Shown: positions 8,143-17,087, counted from the stretch's first letter. The stretch: DNA of 36,424 nucleotides from Nostoc sp. NMS4 (GCF_017115095.1 NZ_JABXKI010000237.1:1-36424); one strand, 5' to 3'. The notes: a model not told the origin generated them from the sequence alone. A program made the numbers and translations.

Positions 8143-8973
8143 TCAAGACTCACTACTCAAAAGACTACGCACAGCTTGTTCTACATCGCTTTGTTTAACT
8201 AAAGATTCTCCGATCAAAACTGCACGGGCACCAGCTTCAGCGACAAGAGATAAATCAGCAGGTGTATACAGTCCAGATTCGCTGACGACAGTGATATCCA
8301 AACTTTGTAATTGTTGTTGACGCTCTGCTAAAAGTTGCTGGGTTGTTCCTAAATCAAGGGTAAAATCTGCTAAATTGCGATTGTTGATTCCTACTAAACT
8401 TAGGTTGTCAAGCTTTAGCACCCGATCTAGTTCAGCTAAGGTATGAACTTCTACTAGCGCAGTCATGTCTAAATCATGAATCATTCGCAAAAAATCTTGG
8501 AGTTTTTGATCTGATAAAATAGCTGCAATTAACAATACAGCATCTGCACCTGCTGTCCGTGCTAAATAAATTTGATAGGAGTTGATGATAAACTCCTTGC
8601 ACAGTAAGGGTAATGCAACTTGCTTACGCACCCTTCGCAGATTATCAAAACCACCTTGAAAGAACTTTTCGTCAGTCAGGACTGATAAACAAGCTGCACC
8701 GCCTCGTTCATAAGCTTGAGCGATCGCTACTGGGTCAAAATCTGCACGGATAACCCCACGGCTAGGTGATGCCTTTTTTACTTCAGCAATTAAGCTCGGT
8801 TGGTTGGGATTTTCCTGCAAAGCAGTCAAGAAATTTCGCACAGTCGGGGCTGTGTTTAACTGTTGTCGCAAGGAGGCTAAAGGCAGTTCTTGCTGCATTT
8901 GTGCAACTTCTTGCTTTTTATGCAACACAATTTCTTCAAGAATATGGCGGGAAGTGGCAACTTGATTAGTCAT
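8143..8973 (-). CDS. trpC: Indole-3-glycerol-phosphate synthase
   Basis: TrpC closes the indole ring, converting CdRP to indole-3-glycerol phosphate with loss of CO2 and water. The protein has 276 residues. Motifs are [12 protein letters not shown] (catalytic lysine and phosphate loop), [30 protein letters not shown] (catalytic lysine), GINNRNL and VSESGL, with [12 protein letters not shown] at the end. It is monofunctional; no TrpF domain is fused, and no trpF gene is in the window. It lies 129 bp downstream of trpE and 160 bp upstream of trpA on the minus strand. Confidence 0.95.
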   Translation of the reverse strand: MTNQVATSRHILEEIVLHKKQEVAQMQQELPLASLRQQLNTAPTVRNFLTALQENPNQPSLIAEVKKASPSRGVIRADFDPVAIAQAYERGGAACLSVLTDEKFFQGGFDNLRRVRKQVALPLLCKEFIINSYQIYLARTAGADAVLLIAAILSDQKLQDFLRMIHDLDMTALVEVHTLAELDRVLKLDNLSLVGINNRNLADFTLDLGTTQQLLAERQQQLQSLDITVVSESGLYTPADLSLVAEAGARAVLIGESLVKQSDVEQAVRSLLSSES

Positions 8974-9071
8974 AAACAGCTTAGGGGAGTGGGGAGTGGC
9001 AGGAAGGAGATGAGGGAGAAGGGGGAGCAGGGGGAGATGAGGGAGCAGGGAAAAAATAACTAATATCCGAT

Positions 9072-9127
9072 GCCCAATGCCCCATGCCCCATGCCCAATG
9101 CCCTATACCTTATACCCAATAACCAAT
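9072..9127. repeat. STRR heptamer array covering the trpE stop codon
   Basis: Eight consecutive heptamers run through the region: GCCCAAT, GCCCCAT, GCCCCAT, GCCCAAT, GCCCTAT, ACCTTAT, ACCCAAT, AACCAAT. The last units lie inside trpE and encode its C-terminal residues VIGYKV and the stop. A purine-rich low-complexity stretch (GGGAGCAGGGGGAGATGAGG-like) fills the rest of the trpE-trpC gap. Confidence 0.8.
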
Positions 9128-11313
9128 GATTCTACAGTTTGCGTATATGCACGCACTACATTTTTTATTATTTCCAAACCGGCTTCTTTGCCTAAAGTCA
9201 TGATTGATTCAGGATGAAACTGAACGGCGGCGATGGGAAGTGTGTGATGTTCAATGCCCATAATTACATCGTCATCAGAAATCGCTGTTACTTTGAGTTC
9301 TTTTGGCAAATGTTGCGGTAGAGCAAATAATGAGTGATATCTACCGACTGCAAAGGATTCTGGTAAGTTTTTGAAGATGACAGAATTGGAATCGGTGACG
9401 GAAATCCGTGAAGATTTCCCATGTTGAGGATAGTTGAGAACTCCCAATTGTCCATCAAAAGCTTCAACAATGCCTTGCAATCCTAGACAAACTCCGAAAA
9501 TAGGAATTTGGCGATGCAGAAGGGCACCGACAGTCTGTGAAACCCCAAAATCACTTGGTCTACCAGGGCCAGGAGATAATACAACTAAGTCAGGGCGTTC
9601 TGTATCGAATAGCGATTCTGAGAAACCATGACGGAGTGTGGTGACGCTTGCACCAGTTTGGCGAATGTAATTGGCTAGGGTATGAACAAATGAGTCTTCG
9701 TAGTCTATTAATAAGATACGTTTGCCAGCTGCCGCACGTGGGAGGAGTTTAGTTAATTTTAGAGAATTGGACTGATCAATTTTCTGACTCGTTTGCTTCA
9801 CACGCCGAATCGTTTCAAATAAAGCGGCTGCTTTGGTAATTGTTTCTTGTTCTTCTGCTTGAGGTATGGAGTCATAAAGGACAGTAGCGCCAACTCGCAC
9901 CTCGGCGATGCAGTCTTTTAATCGAATTGTCCGCAGGATTAAGCCAGTATTTAAATTGCCGTTAAAGTTTAAATAGCCAACGGCTCCACCATACCAACGT
10001 CGAGCGCTCTTTTCGTGCTGTTCGAGAAAATTTATTGCTGCTCTTTTGGGTGCGCCGGTGACTGTAACTGCCCATGTATGCGACAGAAAGGCATCTAAAG
10101 CATCAAATTGCGATCGCAGTGTCCCTTCAACATGATCTACTGTATGGATCAGGTGGCTGTATAATTCAATTTGACGACGACCAATGACTCGTACTGAACC
10201 AGGTTCGCAGATTCGGGATTTGTCATTGCGATCGACATCAGTACACATGGTCAACTCGGCTTCATCTTTATGGGAGTTGAGTAACTGACGAATTTGCACC
10301 GCATCGTCAAGAGCATCTTGTCCCCGGCTAATAGTGCCACTAATTGGACAAGTTTCTACCCGCCTACCTTCAACCCGCACAAACATTTCTGGAGATGCGC
10401 CAATCAGATATTCTCCACCTAAATTAAAAATAAACCCATAAGGGCTAGGATTAATTTCCTTTAAGGTGTTAAATAGTTTGCTGGGTTCGTCTTCATAGTC
10501 CTCAAAAAAGTTTTGACTAGGAACAACTTCAAATAAATCGCCTCTGCGGAAATAATCGAGTGCAACCTCAACTTTTTTCGCATATTCGCCTACTTTATGG
10601 TCAGCAGTTTGATTCGGGAAAAGATGTTTGCCGCGATAATCGACAGACTCGCCTGTTCTCGGAAGATTCTTCGTGTTTCCGTGCGCTGTTTCAAAATCAT
10701 ATTGTAGACAAAATGCACGTTGCTGATAGTAGTCAACAACAATCAATTCATCTGGCAGATAAAGCACCAAATCGCGATGATCTGTAGGACGTTCTAGTTG
10801 TTGGGTAATTGGTTCAAACTGAAAAACTAAGTCATAACCAAACGCCCCATACAAGCCTAAATGCTCATCTTCTTGACTAGAAAAAGTATCTAGGACTTCG
10901 CGGACAATGGTAAATGCTGAAGGTTGTTTACTGCGTTCTTCTTCAGTAAATAGTTTTTTTGTAGGTTTAACAAACCCTACGATATTATTATGATCTTGGG
11001 TAACTTTATCAAGTTGTTCTGACTGGGATAGGCGCTCTAAGAAGAATGGTAAAAGTACTTGACCGCGTTCATTCAACGCTATCAAAGTGAAAGCATTCTC
11101 CTGTGTAGTCAACTCTAATGGTGGATTGACAAATCCGATCGCCCATCTTTTGTATCTGCCCGGATATTCGTAACTACTCCTTAGCAAGCCTCCACGCTGA
11201 GAATTTAAATGGAACAGAATATCTTCGAGGGCAGTGTCCATCTTAACTTCGGTGATGGAGCGAGAAACACTTACACCACCAAGGGTTTTGTAGGAACGTG
11301 AATCAAAAACCAT
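9103..11313 (-). CDS. trpE: Anthranilate synthase, fused components I and II (TrpE-TrpG)
   Basis: The protein converts chorismate and glutamine to anthranilate. Its 736 residues hold both subunits. The chorismate-binding domain (about 60-515) contains GDLFEVVPSQNFF, LIGASPEMFVRVEG, CPISGTISRG and CTDVDRNDKSRICEPGSV, ending with GAVGYLNFNGNLNTGLILRT. A linker leads to a class I glutamine amidotransferase (about 530-730). It has the nucleophile in GVCLGLQG, the PGPGRPSDFG loop and the final AVQFHPES triad element. Fused TrpEG also occurs in Rhizobium and in phenazine (PhzE) systems. The start MVFDSRSY is the usual start of cyanobacterial fused forms. Its upstream region carries the same motif that is found upstream of scyA. 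Confidence 0.95.
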   Translation of the reverse strand: MVFDSRSYKTLGGVSVSRSITEVKMDTALEDILFHLNSQRGGLLRSSYEYPGRYKRWAIGFVNPPLELTTQENAFTLIALNERGQVLLPFFLERLSQSEQLDKVTQDHNNIVGFVKPTKKLFTEEERSKQPSAFTIVREVLDTFSSQEDEHLGLYGAFGYDLVFQFEPITQQLERPTDHRDLVLYLPDELIVVDYYQQRAFCLQYDFETAHGNTKNLPRTGESVDYRGKHLFPNQTADHKVGEYAKKVEVALDYFRRGDLFEVVPSQNFFEDYEDEPSKLFNTLKEINPSPYGFIFNLGGEYLIGASPEMFVRVEGRRVETCPISGTISRGQDALDDAVQIRQLLNSHKDEAELTMCTDVDRNDKSRICEPGSVRVIGRRQIELYSHLIHTVDHVEGTLRSQFDALDAFLSHTWAVTVTGAPKRAAINFLEQHEKSARRWYGGAVGYLNFNGNLNTGLILRTIRLKDCIAEVRVGATVLYDSIPQAEEQETITKAAALFETIRRVKQTSQKIDQSNSLKLTKLLPRAAAGKRILLIDYEDSFVHTLANYIRQTGASVTTLRHGFSESLFDTERPDLVVLSPGPGRPSDFGVSQTVGALLHRQIPIFGVCLGLQGIVEAFDGQLGVLNYPQHGKSSRISVTDSNSVIFKNLPESFAVGRYHSLFALPQHLPKELKVTAISDDDVIMGIEHHTLPIAAVQFHPESIMTLGKEAGLEIIKNVVRAYTQTVESLVIGYKV

Positions 11314-11640
11314 GAGTAATTTCTCTAGAATATTTATTAGTCAATCATTAATCAACAACCATTAATCATTATTAGTAGTTATTTTCAAATCTCGAACAGA
11401 CTTAGATAAGTTTCTATCAATCTAAGCCAAGATATTATGTTTAAAAAATGTAATCAAAAACTTTTTGCTTCTTATTTAAGAATACTAGATATCAAGCAGA
11501 TAATACATTGAATAATTTTTCGATTGGGTGTCAATTTATTCGCTTTTTATACTGCTTTTCTAGTACATTTACCAACAACCCTATTTAAACACCGCCGCCT
11601 CCCCCAAAAGTAGTAGATAATCTCATAAAAACCTCTGCAT
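11314..11640. other. aroB-trpE intergenic region (trpE upstream region)
   Basis: The 327 bp between the aroB stop and the trpE start hold no gene. They are AT-rich and contain the scyA/trpE shared motif at 11511-11547. Being much longer than the aroB-tyrA gap, the region probably holds a separate promoter for trpE-trpC-trpA. Confidence 0.6.
11511..11547 (-). promoter_or_regulatory. Shared scyA/trpE motif, copy D
   Basis: The core GATTGGGTGTCAATTTATTCGC matches, with one base fewer after GAT, the three elements upstream of scyA. On the transcribed strand it contains TTGACACCC, a good -35-like hexamer, about 210 bp before the trpE start. Either a regulator site or part of a promoter is possible. 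Confidence 0.5.
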
Positions 11641-12825
11641 TTAAAATTCCCGCAACAGCGATATTGCTTGCCTATACAACAACAAATTCACCTCATTAAC
11701 CTCAATTCTTTTGCCAATCCCTTTTAACAGCGTCAAAGTCAACTCTCCCCCCAAATGTTCACGAAATTCAGTCAAACCCCGAAACAAACAATGAGGATCT
11801 TCCAGATTTGATAACTTCTGGGCTAGTTCTGGCACATACAACGTGAAACCCAACGCCGATAAAGTCTTTAATATCCGTTGCCACTCCAAACAATCTAGCA
11901 ATCCTACCAAATAGGAATAAGTGCTATCCAAAGCAATACCGATCGCAACTGCTTCGCCATGACGCAAGCGATAATTTGTCAAATGCTCCAGTTTATGAGC
12001 CGCCCAATGTCCAAAATCCAGGGGACGAGACGAACCCATTTCAAAAGGATCGCCGCCATTGGCAATATGTTCTAAATGCAATTGGGCGCAACGATAGATA
12101 ACTTGTTGCATAGTATCCATGTCTCGCCGCCCAAGGGCTGCCGTGTGAGAGTGGATAAAATCAAAAAAGCTAGCATCCTTAATCAGCGCTACTTTGACTG
12201 CTTCTGCAATTCCAGAACGCCAATCGCGATCGTCTAGGGTTGTCAAAAAGGCAGAGTCATTTATAACTGCATAAGGTGGCGCAAATGTGCCGAGAAAGTT
12301 CTTTTTACCAAAGGCATTGATGCCGTTTTTTACCCCAACCCCAGAGTCATTTTGCGCTAACACCGTTGTCGGAATGCGAATGAGACGAATTCCCCGGTGA
12401 GCAGTTGCAGCAGCATATCCGACCAAATCCAACACCGCCCCGCCCCCGATCGCTAATATGTAAGAGTGGCGACATAATCCGGCTGCTTCAATCTGTTGGT
12501 GGATTTGCTCTACTAAAGTGCGATCGTTTTTAGCAGCCTCTCCTCCCGAAATTATCATTGGTTCAGTTGCGATCGCTAGTACCTCTGCATAAAACTTGGT
12601 ATACGCGACTAATTGCTTCACCAATTCAGGTTGATACTTTAATATTCCTGCATCTATCACTGCAACTAATTTCTTCGGCTTTGTCTCCTCATCCGCAGCA
12701 ACCACTTGGACTAAGGTGGAATTTTTCAACTCAAATAAATTTTGGGTGAAGTAAACCTCGTAGTTAAAAGTAACCGAAACACGTTGATGAATTAATCTAC
12801 TTTTTTGCTTGATGTCAACTACCAT
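11641..12825 (-). CDS. aroB: 3-dehydroquinate synthase-family sugar phosphate cyclase
   Basis: This is a 394-residue sugar phosphate cyclase. Signature blocks are SGGEAAKND, LAIGGGAVLDLVGYAAATAHRGIRLIRIPTT (given in parts here: AIGGGAVLDLVG then IRIPTTVLAQNDSGVG), KNFLGTFAPP and the metal ligands in GHWAAHKLEHL and RHGEAVAIGI. The NAD-binding and zinc-binding elements of DHQ synthase are present, so formation of dehydroquinate for the shikimate pathway is the default call. However, it begins with an unusual FNYEVYFTQNLFELKN segment and reads AAATAHRG where housekeeping AroB has another sequence. It may belong to a side branch such as EboD-like cyclases. It lies 53 bp downstream of tyrA on the same strand; dsbA, recalled at this place in N. 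punctiforme, is absent. Confidence 0.82.
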   Translation of the reverse strand: MVVDIKQKSRLIHQRVSVTFNYEVYFTQNLFELKNSTLVQVVAADEETKPKKLVAVIDAGILKYQPELVKQLVAYTKFYAEVLAIATEPMIISGGEAAKNDRTLVEQIHQQIEAAGLCRHSYILAIGGGAVLDLVGYAAATAHRGIRLIRIPTTVLAQNDSGVGVKNGINAFGKKNFLGTFAPPYAVINDSAFLTTLDDRDWRSGIAEAVKVALIKDASFFDFIHSHTAALGRRDMDTMQQVIYRCAQLHLEHIANGGDPFEMGSSRPLDFGHWAAHKLEHLTNYRLRHGEAVAIGIALDSTYSYLVGLLDCLEWQRILKTLSALGFTLYVPELAQKLSNLEDPHCLFRGLTEFREHLGGELTLTLLKGIGKRIEVNEVNLLLYRQAISLLREF

Positions 12826-12878
12826 ATTTTTGCTCTTTAAATACTAATATTTGTGTATATCTGTGGTTGAAAATCTCG

Positions 12879-13937
12879 TTAGATAGCCGCTTTAGCAGTT
12901 GTATTTAAAGGCTGTATAAAAGTATTGATTTTATCTTGAAAAAAGCTTTGAGCATTTTCAAATTCCTGAATTAATGCGTCTCTATCTTTCCTCGCCACTA
13001 GTCTCGCCAATCGGCTGTAAGTATCAGCTAAAAAGCTAATTGCATCACACCTTTCCTCTGTAGCTAGCATAATATCCACACATAAATGAGGATTTTGAGA
13101 AAATAAACGTTTAACAATGTCAATTTCTTGACGATAATTAGGAGTTGACATTGTTAAACTCTGCTCTATATCGATTCTTGCTTGTGTCAAGAAAACGCCA
13201 AGACTAAATCTACAGAAGTGCTGCGTTGCTTGAACAATCACCATCATTTGATCGTGTTCTTCAGGCGTGGAAACAATTAACTCTCCACCTTGACTTTTAA
13301 TCAAGTCTAAAAACCATTGAAATGAATTATCGTTCCGACCTGGACATACCACCACTTTTTGTCCCAAGAACGATTTGATATTTGGCCCAAACATTGGATG
13401 CAAACCCATGACTGGACCAGAATGGTGTTCGAGCATCGCTTGAGTTGGCTGTACTTTAATACTCGTAATATCACACAAAGCAGTATTTGGCGCAAGGTAT
13501 TTAGCCGCACGCTTAATAACATCAACCGTATGCTCAATGGGAACACTTATTAATACTAATTCTGCTTGATTCAACAGTTTATCTGCGTAATTCCAATTTT
13601 CGGGTTCGAGAACACTAACCTTGTTACCTACTAACGAAAGTTGCTCTTTAAAGAATCGTCCCATTCTGCCACATCCACCGATGATCGTAATTTGTCGGGG
13701 GCTGACATGATTTGTTGTATATTTAGGAATCAGAGTAGCATGACAACTATTTAGCACACTCGCCCAAACAGACTCAGGAATACCAGCTTGAGCGAGTAGG
13801 GGAGCTACATCAGCCAGTTGTTCATCTAAAGAAGGTTGTTCTGAAGCTGCTAATAATGATATGCGATCGCTCAGTAAGGCGATCAAGCGTTGGTCAGTTT
13901 TTTTCAGATGATCTGAATAAGAGGATTTAAAAGGCAT
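12879..13937 (-). CDS. tyrA: Prephenate dehydrogenase with vestigial chorismate mutase-like N-terminus
   Basis: TyrA oxidatively decarboxylates prephenate to 4-hydroxyphenylpyruvate. The NAD-binding start IIGGCGRMGRFFKEQLSLVG, then LISVPIEHT, CDITSIK, GLHPMFGPN and the ATQHFCRF helix follow the E. coli T-protein pattern. The first ~70 residues (LKKTDQRLIALLSDRISLLA and VAPLLAQAGIPESVW) resemble the chorismate mutase half of T-protein, but are shortened and lack its lysine and the catalytic arginine-rich stretch. They are probably a structural remnant. The frame could begin at a TTG at 13955. I prefer the ATG at 13937 because GGAAGA lies just upstream of it. Direct supply of 4-hydroxyphenylpyruvate is what ScyA needs. 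Most cyanobacterial TyrA proteins are instead arogenate dehydrogenases. Confidence 0.88.
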   Translation of the reverse strand: MPFKSSYSDHLKKTDQRLIALLSDRISLLAASEQPSLDEQLADVAPLLAQAGIPESVWASVLNSCHATLIPKYTTNHVSPRQITIIGGCGRMGRFFKEQLSLVGNKVSVLEPENWNYADKLLNQAELVLISVPIEHTVDVIKRAAKYLAPNTALCDITSIKVQPTQAMLEHHSGPVMGLHPMFGPNIKSFLGQKVVVCPGRNDNSFQWFLDLIKSQGGELIVSTPEEHDQMMVIVQATQHFCRFSLGVFLTQARIDIEQSLTMSTPNYRQEIDIVKRLFSQNPHLCVDIMLATEERCDAISFLADTYSRLARLVARKDRDALIQEFENAQSFFQDKINTFIQPLNTTAKAAI

Positions 13938-14125
13938 TTTTCTTCCAATTTTCAAATATCAACAAGTGATTCCTTAGAGGATGTCTGAGAAGTATCAAAT
14001 ATTTCTTGATCCCCGTTAAAAAAGGAGGGAATAAGAGTCTTAAAGTCCCCCTTAAAAAGGGGGATTTAGGGGGATCTCCAAGGGTTAGATGTATACAAAA
14101 AAACTTTTCAGTTGCAAAAAAAATT

Positions 14126-14195
14126 GTAGGTTGGGTGGAGGCTTTGCGTAACCCAACATCCTGATATAGGTTGGGTTGCGCTCCACCCAACCTAC
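14126..14195. repeat. Nested inverted repeat between scyF and tyrA
   Basis: GTAGGTTGGGTGGAG (14126-14140) is exactly complementary to CTCCACCCAACCTAC (14181-14195). An inner AACCCAAC/GTTGGGTT pair folds within the 40-bp middle. Two-arm repeats of this kind are abundant in cyanobacterial spacers. On the minus strand the RNA would form a strong double hairpin between scyF and tyrA. Confidence 0.65.
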
Positions 14196-14196
14196 A

Positions 14197-14339
14197 TCTA
14201 ATGCACTATTCTAAGCTTGTCACGCCACTACTAGCGTGAAAAGGCTAAAATGTTGCAATAGATTTTGGAGTTTATCTAGCCCTAAAGCGCAACGACGAAC
14301 CTTTTCTAATGCACTATTTAAGGCTTGCCACGCCACTAC
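14197..14339. repeat. 35-bp direct repeat pair in the scyF-tyrA gap
   Basis: TCTAATGCACTATTC-type sequence at 14197-14231 recurs at 14305-14339 (both end CACGCCACTAC), 108 bp apart with few differences. The two copies bracket AGCGTGAAAAGGCT-rich sequence. Together with the neighbouring inverted repeat and STRR this accounts for the 443-bp gap, which holds no gene. Confidence 0.6.
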
Positions 14340-14357
14340 GAAACTACAAAACTCTTT

Positions 14358-14384
14358 AATTACGAATTACGAATTACGAATTAG
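14358..14384. repeat. STRR heptamer AATTACG at the scyF stop
   Basis: Three perfect AATTACG units and a partial fourth run into the scyF stop codon (TAA on the minus strand at 14381-14383). This is the same class of heptameric repeat as at trpD and trpE. Confidence 0.75.
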
Positions 14385-15535
14385 TAATTCTTTAAATTAA
14401 AGGCTGGCTTTTGTTGCCCACGTTTTCTCAATGTGACGGTAGCAGCCCCAAGCCCAAGCAATACTAAACCCAATCCTGAACTAGGTTCCGGCACTTGCTT
14501 TCTGCCTTCTACGTTTAACACTTGGACGCGACCTTGGAAGAAATCGCCCACATAAAGCTTGCCATTTTTATAACTTGTACCACCCGTCCAGTTAAATGTG
14601 CCTGGTGTGAGGTCGAGTGGGTTGCCAAAGGGAGGCTGACCTAGTTGAGGAGGTGTTGCTGCGGCAGCTTTGCCATAAGCTGTCAGGAATTTACCGTTTT
14701 TATCGAATACTTGGACGCGGCTGTTGATAGAATCTGCCACATAAATATTCTCAAACTCGTCCACTTCTAAGCCGATGGGCTGATTAAATTCCCCATCTCC
14801 ACTGCCTTGTTTGCCAAATGTGAACAAAGAATTACCTTGAGGATCGAGTACTTGAACGCGGTTGTTAAACTGGTCACTAACATAAAAATTGCCACTGACT
14901 GGGGAAATTCTTAAACCTGCTGGGCCTTGAAACTGCCCAGGTTTAGTTCCAGATGTGCCAATACTAGCAATTAGTTCGCCGTCCTTAGTGTATTTATTGA
15001 TCTTGTCGCCGCTAAAATCACCAATATACACATTGCCAGTTTTATCAAATGTCACACCAGATGGGCCAAAGAAAGCTCTACCCGGTATTAGACCGCCAAA
15101 CTCACCAAATGATTTAATAAACTTACCTTGAGGATCGAAGACATTAACGCGGTTGTTGAAAACATCACCTACATAGAGATTTCCAGTCTGTGGATCGATT
15201 TCTAAAGCCGATGGTTCATCGAATTGTCCAGGGCCTTTGCCGCCCTCGCCGATCGCTCCAATATAATTACCTTGAGGATTAAATACTTCAACCTTGTTAC
15301 CAATGTTTGGGTTAAAAGTACCGTCCGGGTTAAGACCGCGACCATTACTTACAAGAGTATTCCCGGAGTTATCCACCGTTATGCCTTGGGGAACAAACAA
15401 CTGCCCAGGAGCAAAGCCAGGACTACCAATACTTCTGTCGTAAGTTAATGTTATGGCTTTGGCTTGGGCTGCTGCTGCCAACACCATAAATCCAGTACCG
15501 AGAATGCCGATTGAGAAATTCTTGACTAATCCCAT
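14381..15535 (-). CDS. scyF: ScyF, secreted NHL-repeat beta-propeller with PEP-CTERM tail
   Basis: The protein has 384 residues. An N-terminal signal peptide (about 1-27, ending AAAQAKA) is followed by six NHL-type blades. Each blade has the pattern LYVGD..NNRVQVFDPQGKF..FG, for example at about 100-140, 185-225 and 235-280. The C-terminus is a PEP-CTERM exosortase signal: VPEPSSG, a hydrophobic segment LGLVLLGLGAATVTL, then RKRGQQK. It is therefore exported and probably anchored or sorted at the envelope. Its position next to scyE and tyrA matches the N. punctiforme scyF. Its biochemical role in scytonemin maturation is not established. NHL propellers commonly provide binding or isomerase/lyase scaffolds. 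Confidence 0.9.
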   Translation of the reverse strand: MGLVKNFSIGILGTGFMVLAAAAQAKAITLTYDRSIGSPGFAPGQLFVPQGITVDNSGNTLVSNGRGLNPDGTFNPNIGNKVEVFNPQGNYIGAIGEGGKGPGQFDEPSALEIDPQTGNLYVGDVFNNRVNVFDPQGKFIKSFGEFGGLIPGRAFFGPSGVTFDKTGNVYIGDFSGDKINKYTKDGELIASIGTSGTKPGQFQGPAGLRISPVSGNFYVSDQFNNRVQVLDPQGNSLFTFGKQGSGDGEFNQPIGLEVDEFENIYVADSINSRVQVFDKNGKFLTAYGKAAAATPPQLGQPPFGNPLDLTPGTFNWTGGTSYKNGKLYVGDFFQGRVQVLNVEGRKQVPEPSSGLGLVLLGLGAATVTLRKRGQQKPAFNLKNY

Positions 15536-15619
15536 GAGTTTTAAGTCCTGGTTGTATGAGTTATACTCGTTCCTAGACTAATTTCGTTCCCCGTCCTAGT
15601 TTGGGAACTCTGAAATTTG

Positions 15620-15668
15620 GGCTGCTGCCTCTTGTCTGAAATGCAACTTTCTCTGTGAGGCAGCAGCC
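15620..15668 (-). promoter_or_regulatory. 12-bp perfect hairpin between scyE and scyF
   Basis: GGCTGCTGCCTC (15620-15631) pairs exactly with GAGGCAGCAGCC (15657-15668) around a 25-nt loop. It lies 43 bp after the scyE stop in the 175-bp gap before scyF. No run of U follows on the minus strand, so it is not a classic terminator. It could be an RNA-stability or processing element separating scyA-E from scyF expression. Confidence 0.55.
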
Positions 15669-15710
15669 TATTCTGTAAGCATTCCCTGACAAAGCCAAGG
15701 TTTTGAGGAA

Positions 15711-17087
15711 TTAGACAGTCTCTGCTTTAGCTAGCAACTCTTCACCCAACTTTTCTTGGCGTTTGCGCTTGGCATTAGCAGCAGTTGCGCCTACACCAGC
15801 AAGTGCTAATAAGCCGACTACTGAACCAGGTTCGGGGATTGTTTCTGTAACAACACCATCCACCCGAATAACCTCCCCTAGTCCTGGGCCGACACCGCGA
15901 TTGGTAATATAAATCTTGCCGTCAGGGCTAATATCAATTCCATCAGCCGAATCTAGCCCTTGACCTGCTGCAACAAGTGTTGTGCGAGTACCGTCAGGAG
16001 CAACTTGGATCAGAGATCCGGGTAGATTTGTGATGTCACCCCCTAACTGGGATTTGTCGCTGAACTGTAAAACCAGCAAATCGCCTTTTTTATCAAAGGT
16101 TAGGTCTGTGATGTGCGTAAACCCATCTAGAAAAACTTCTGGTTTCATATCTTTGCCAATGCGGAAAATCTTCGACTTTCCTGCTGGATAAGGAAAACCC
16201 GTATATTCACCAACGTATAAAGCTCCATCGGGGCCAATTGCGCCACCTGTGGGTACTGCTTGAATTGCTATTTTTCCTCCTGGAAGCTCATCTAATAGTC
16301 CAGGAGGTAGTTGTAATCCTGGTGGCAAGTCGGAGCTACTAATGATGGTTTTAGGAATTGCGATCGCCTCTGACTTACTTCCGTCAAGTTTAATTTTGTA
16401 AGCAGTGTTCCCGCCGCCGTCAACCACATAAGCACTATCGCCGCTAATAGCCAGGTCATAGGGATTGGTAACTACATCCCCATTGTCTGGATTTTTGGTA
16501 ATTTCATACTTGGCAAAGTCAAAAATACTCTTGAGAGATCCCGTCTTCAAGTCAGCTTTGTACAGTTGTCCTAGTAGCGGTGTATTCAAAACTTTATCGG
16601 GTGTTGATGGCGGGAAAGTTGCAAGTTGATTTTTTGGGAGCGGGGATTGGGAACCAAGGTTAAGTGTTGCTAGATCGCGGTTTCCTGGATAACCAGCAAA
16701 CCCTGTCAGAAGATAAGCATTACCTTGAGAATCGAATTGTATGTCTTCAATACCAGCGCCTTGGTTGCCAGTAGGTTGTTCTGCAAGAGACTGAAAGTTA
16801 TTAAGTAGACGCTGTTTGGTGCCGTTTGGTGAAACTTTGACCAGTGAACTAGTATTACCCGCACAGATCGGCTGAAACAGAGTACTCGGAGATGGTTGAC
16901 AATTTCCGTTACCTCCGATACCTGGCTCGGCTACGTAGAGACTCCCATCAGGACCAAAGCTAACACCCCGTGCATTACTGATTCCATCGACAACTGTCGT
17001 TAGCGTTGCAGCTTTTACATCTGGTGTTCCACAAATAGCAGCAAAACAAAATGTTAGAGATGTAAGGGCAAATGACTTGAGTTTCAT
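15711..17087 (-). CDS. scyE: ScyE, secreted ScyD/ScyE-family beta-propeller with PEP-CTERM tail
   Basis: The protein has 458 residues. The signal peptide is MKLKSFALTSLTFCFAAICG with a likely cut near VKA. The mature part is a ScyD/ScyE-family propeller: VSFGPDGSLYVAEPGIGGNG at the start, PYDLAISGDSAYVVDGGGNT in the middle, GPDGALYVGEYTGFPYPAGK and ISPDGKIYITNRG near the end. The tail IPEPGSVVGLLALAGVGATA plus KRKRQEK is a PEP-CTERM signal. It is clearly paralogous to ScyD (same signal peptide layout and block order), so a tandem duplication produced the pair. In N. punctiforme a scyE mutant fails to make finished scytonemin, as I recall; a late, extracytoplasmic step fits the export signal. 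Confidence 0.92.
   Translation of the reverse strand: MKLKSFALTSLTFCFAAICGTPDVKAATLTTVVDGISNARGVSFGPDGSLYVAEPGIGGNGNCQPSPSTLFQPICAGNTSSLVKVSPNGTKQRLLNNFQSLAEQPTGNQGAGIEDIQFDSQGNAYLLTGFAGYPGNRDLATLNLGSQSPLPKNQLATFPPSTPDKVLNTPLLGQLYKADLKTGSLKSIFDFAKYEITKNPDNGDVVTNPYDLAISGDSAYVVDGGGNTAYKIKLDGSKSEAIAIPKTIISSSDLPPGLQLPPGLLDELPGGKIAIQAVPTGGAIGPDGALYVGEYTGFPYPAGKSKIFRIGKDMKPEVFLDGFTHITDLTFDKKGDLLVLQFSDKSQLGGDITNLPGSLIQVAPDGTRTTLVAAGQGLDSADGIDISPDGKIYITNRGVGPGLGEVIRVDGVVTETIPEPGSVVGLLALAGVGATAANAKRKRQEKLGEELLAKAETV

Noticed and set aside
9000..9127. CRISPR-like array in the trpE-trpC gap
   Set aside because: Units are contiguous heptamers without spacers, so this is an STRR.
14126..14339. Attachment sites or an origin between scyF and tyrA
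   Set aside because: The repeats are common cyanobacterial spacer types, with no integrase, DnaA boxes or replication gene nearby.
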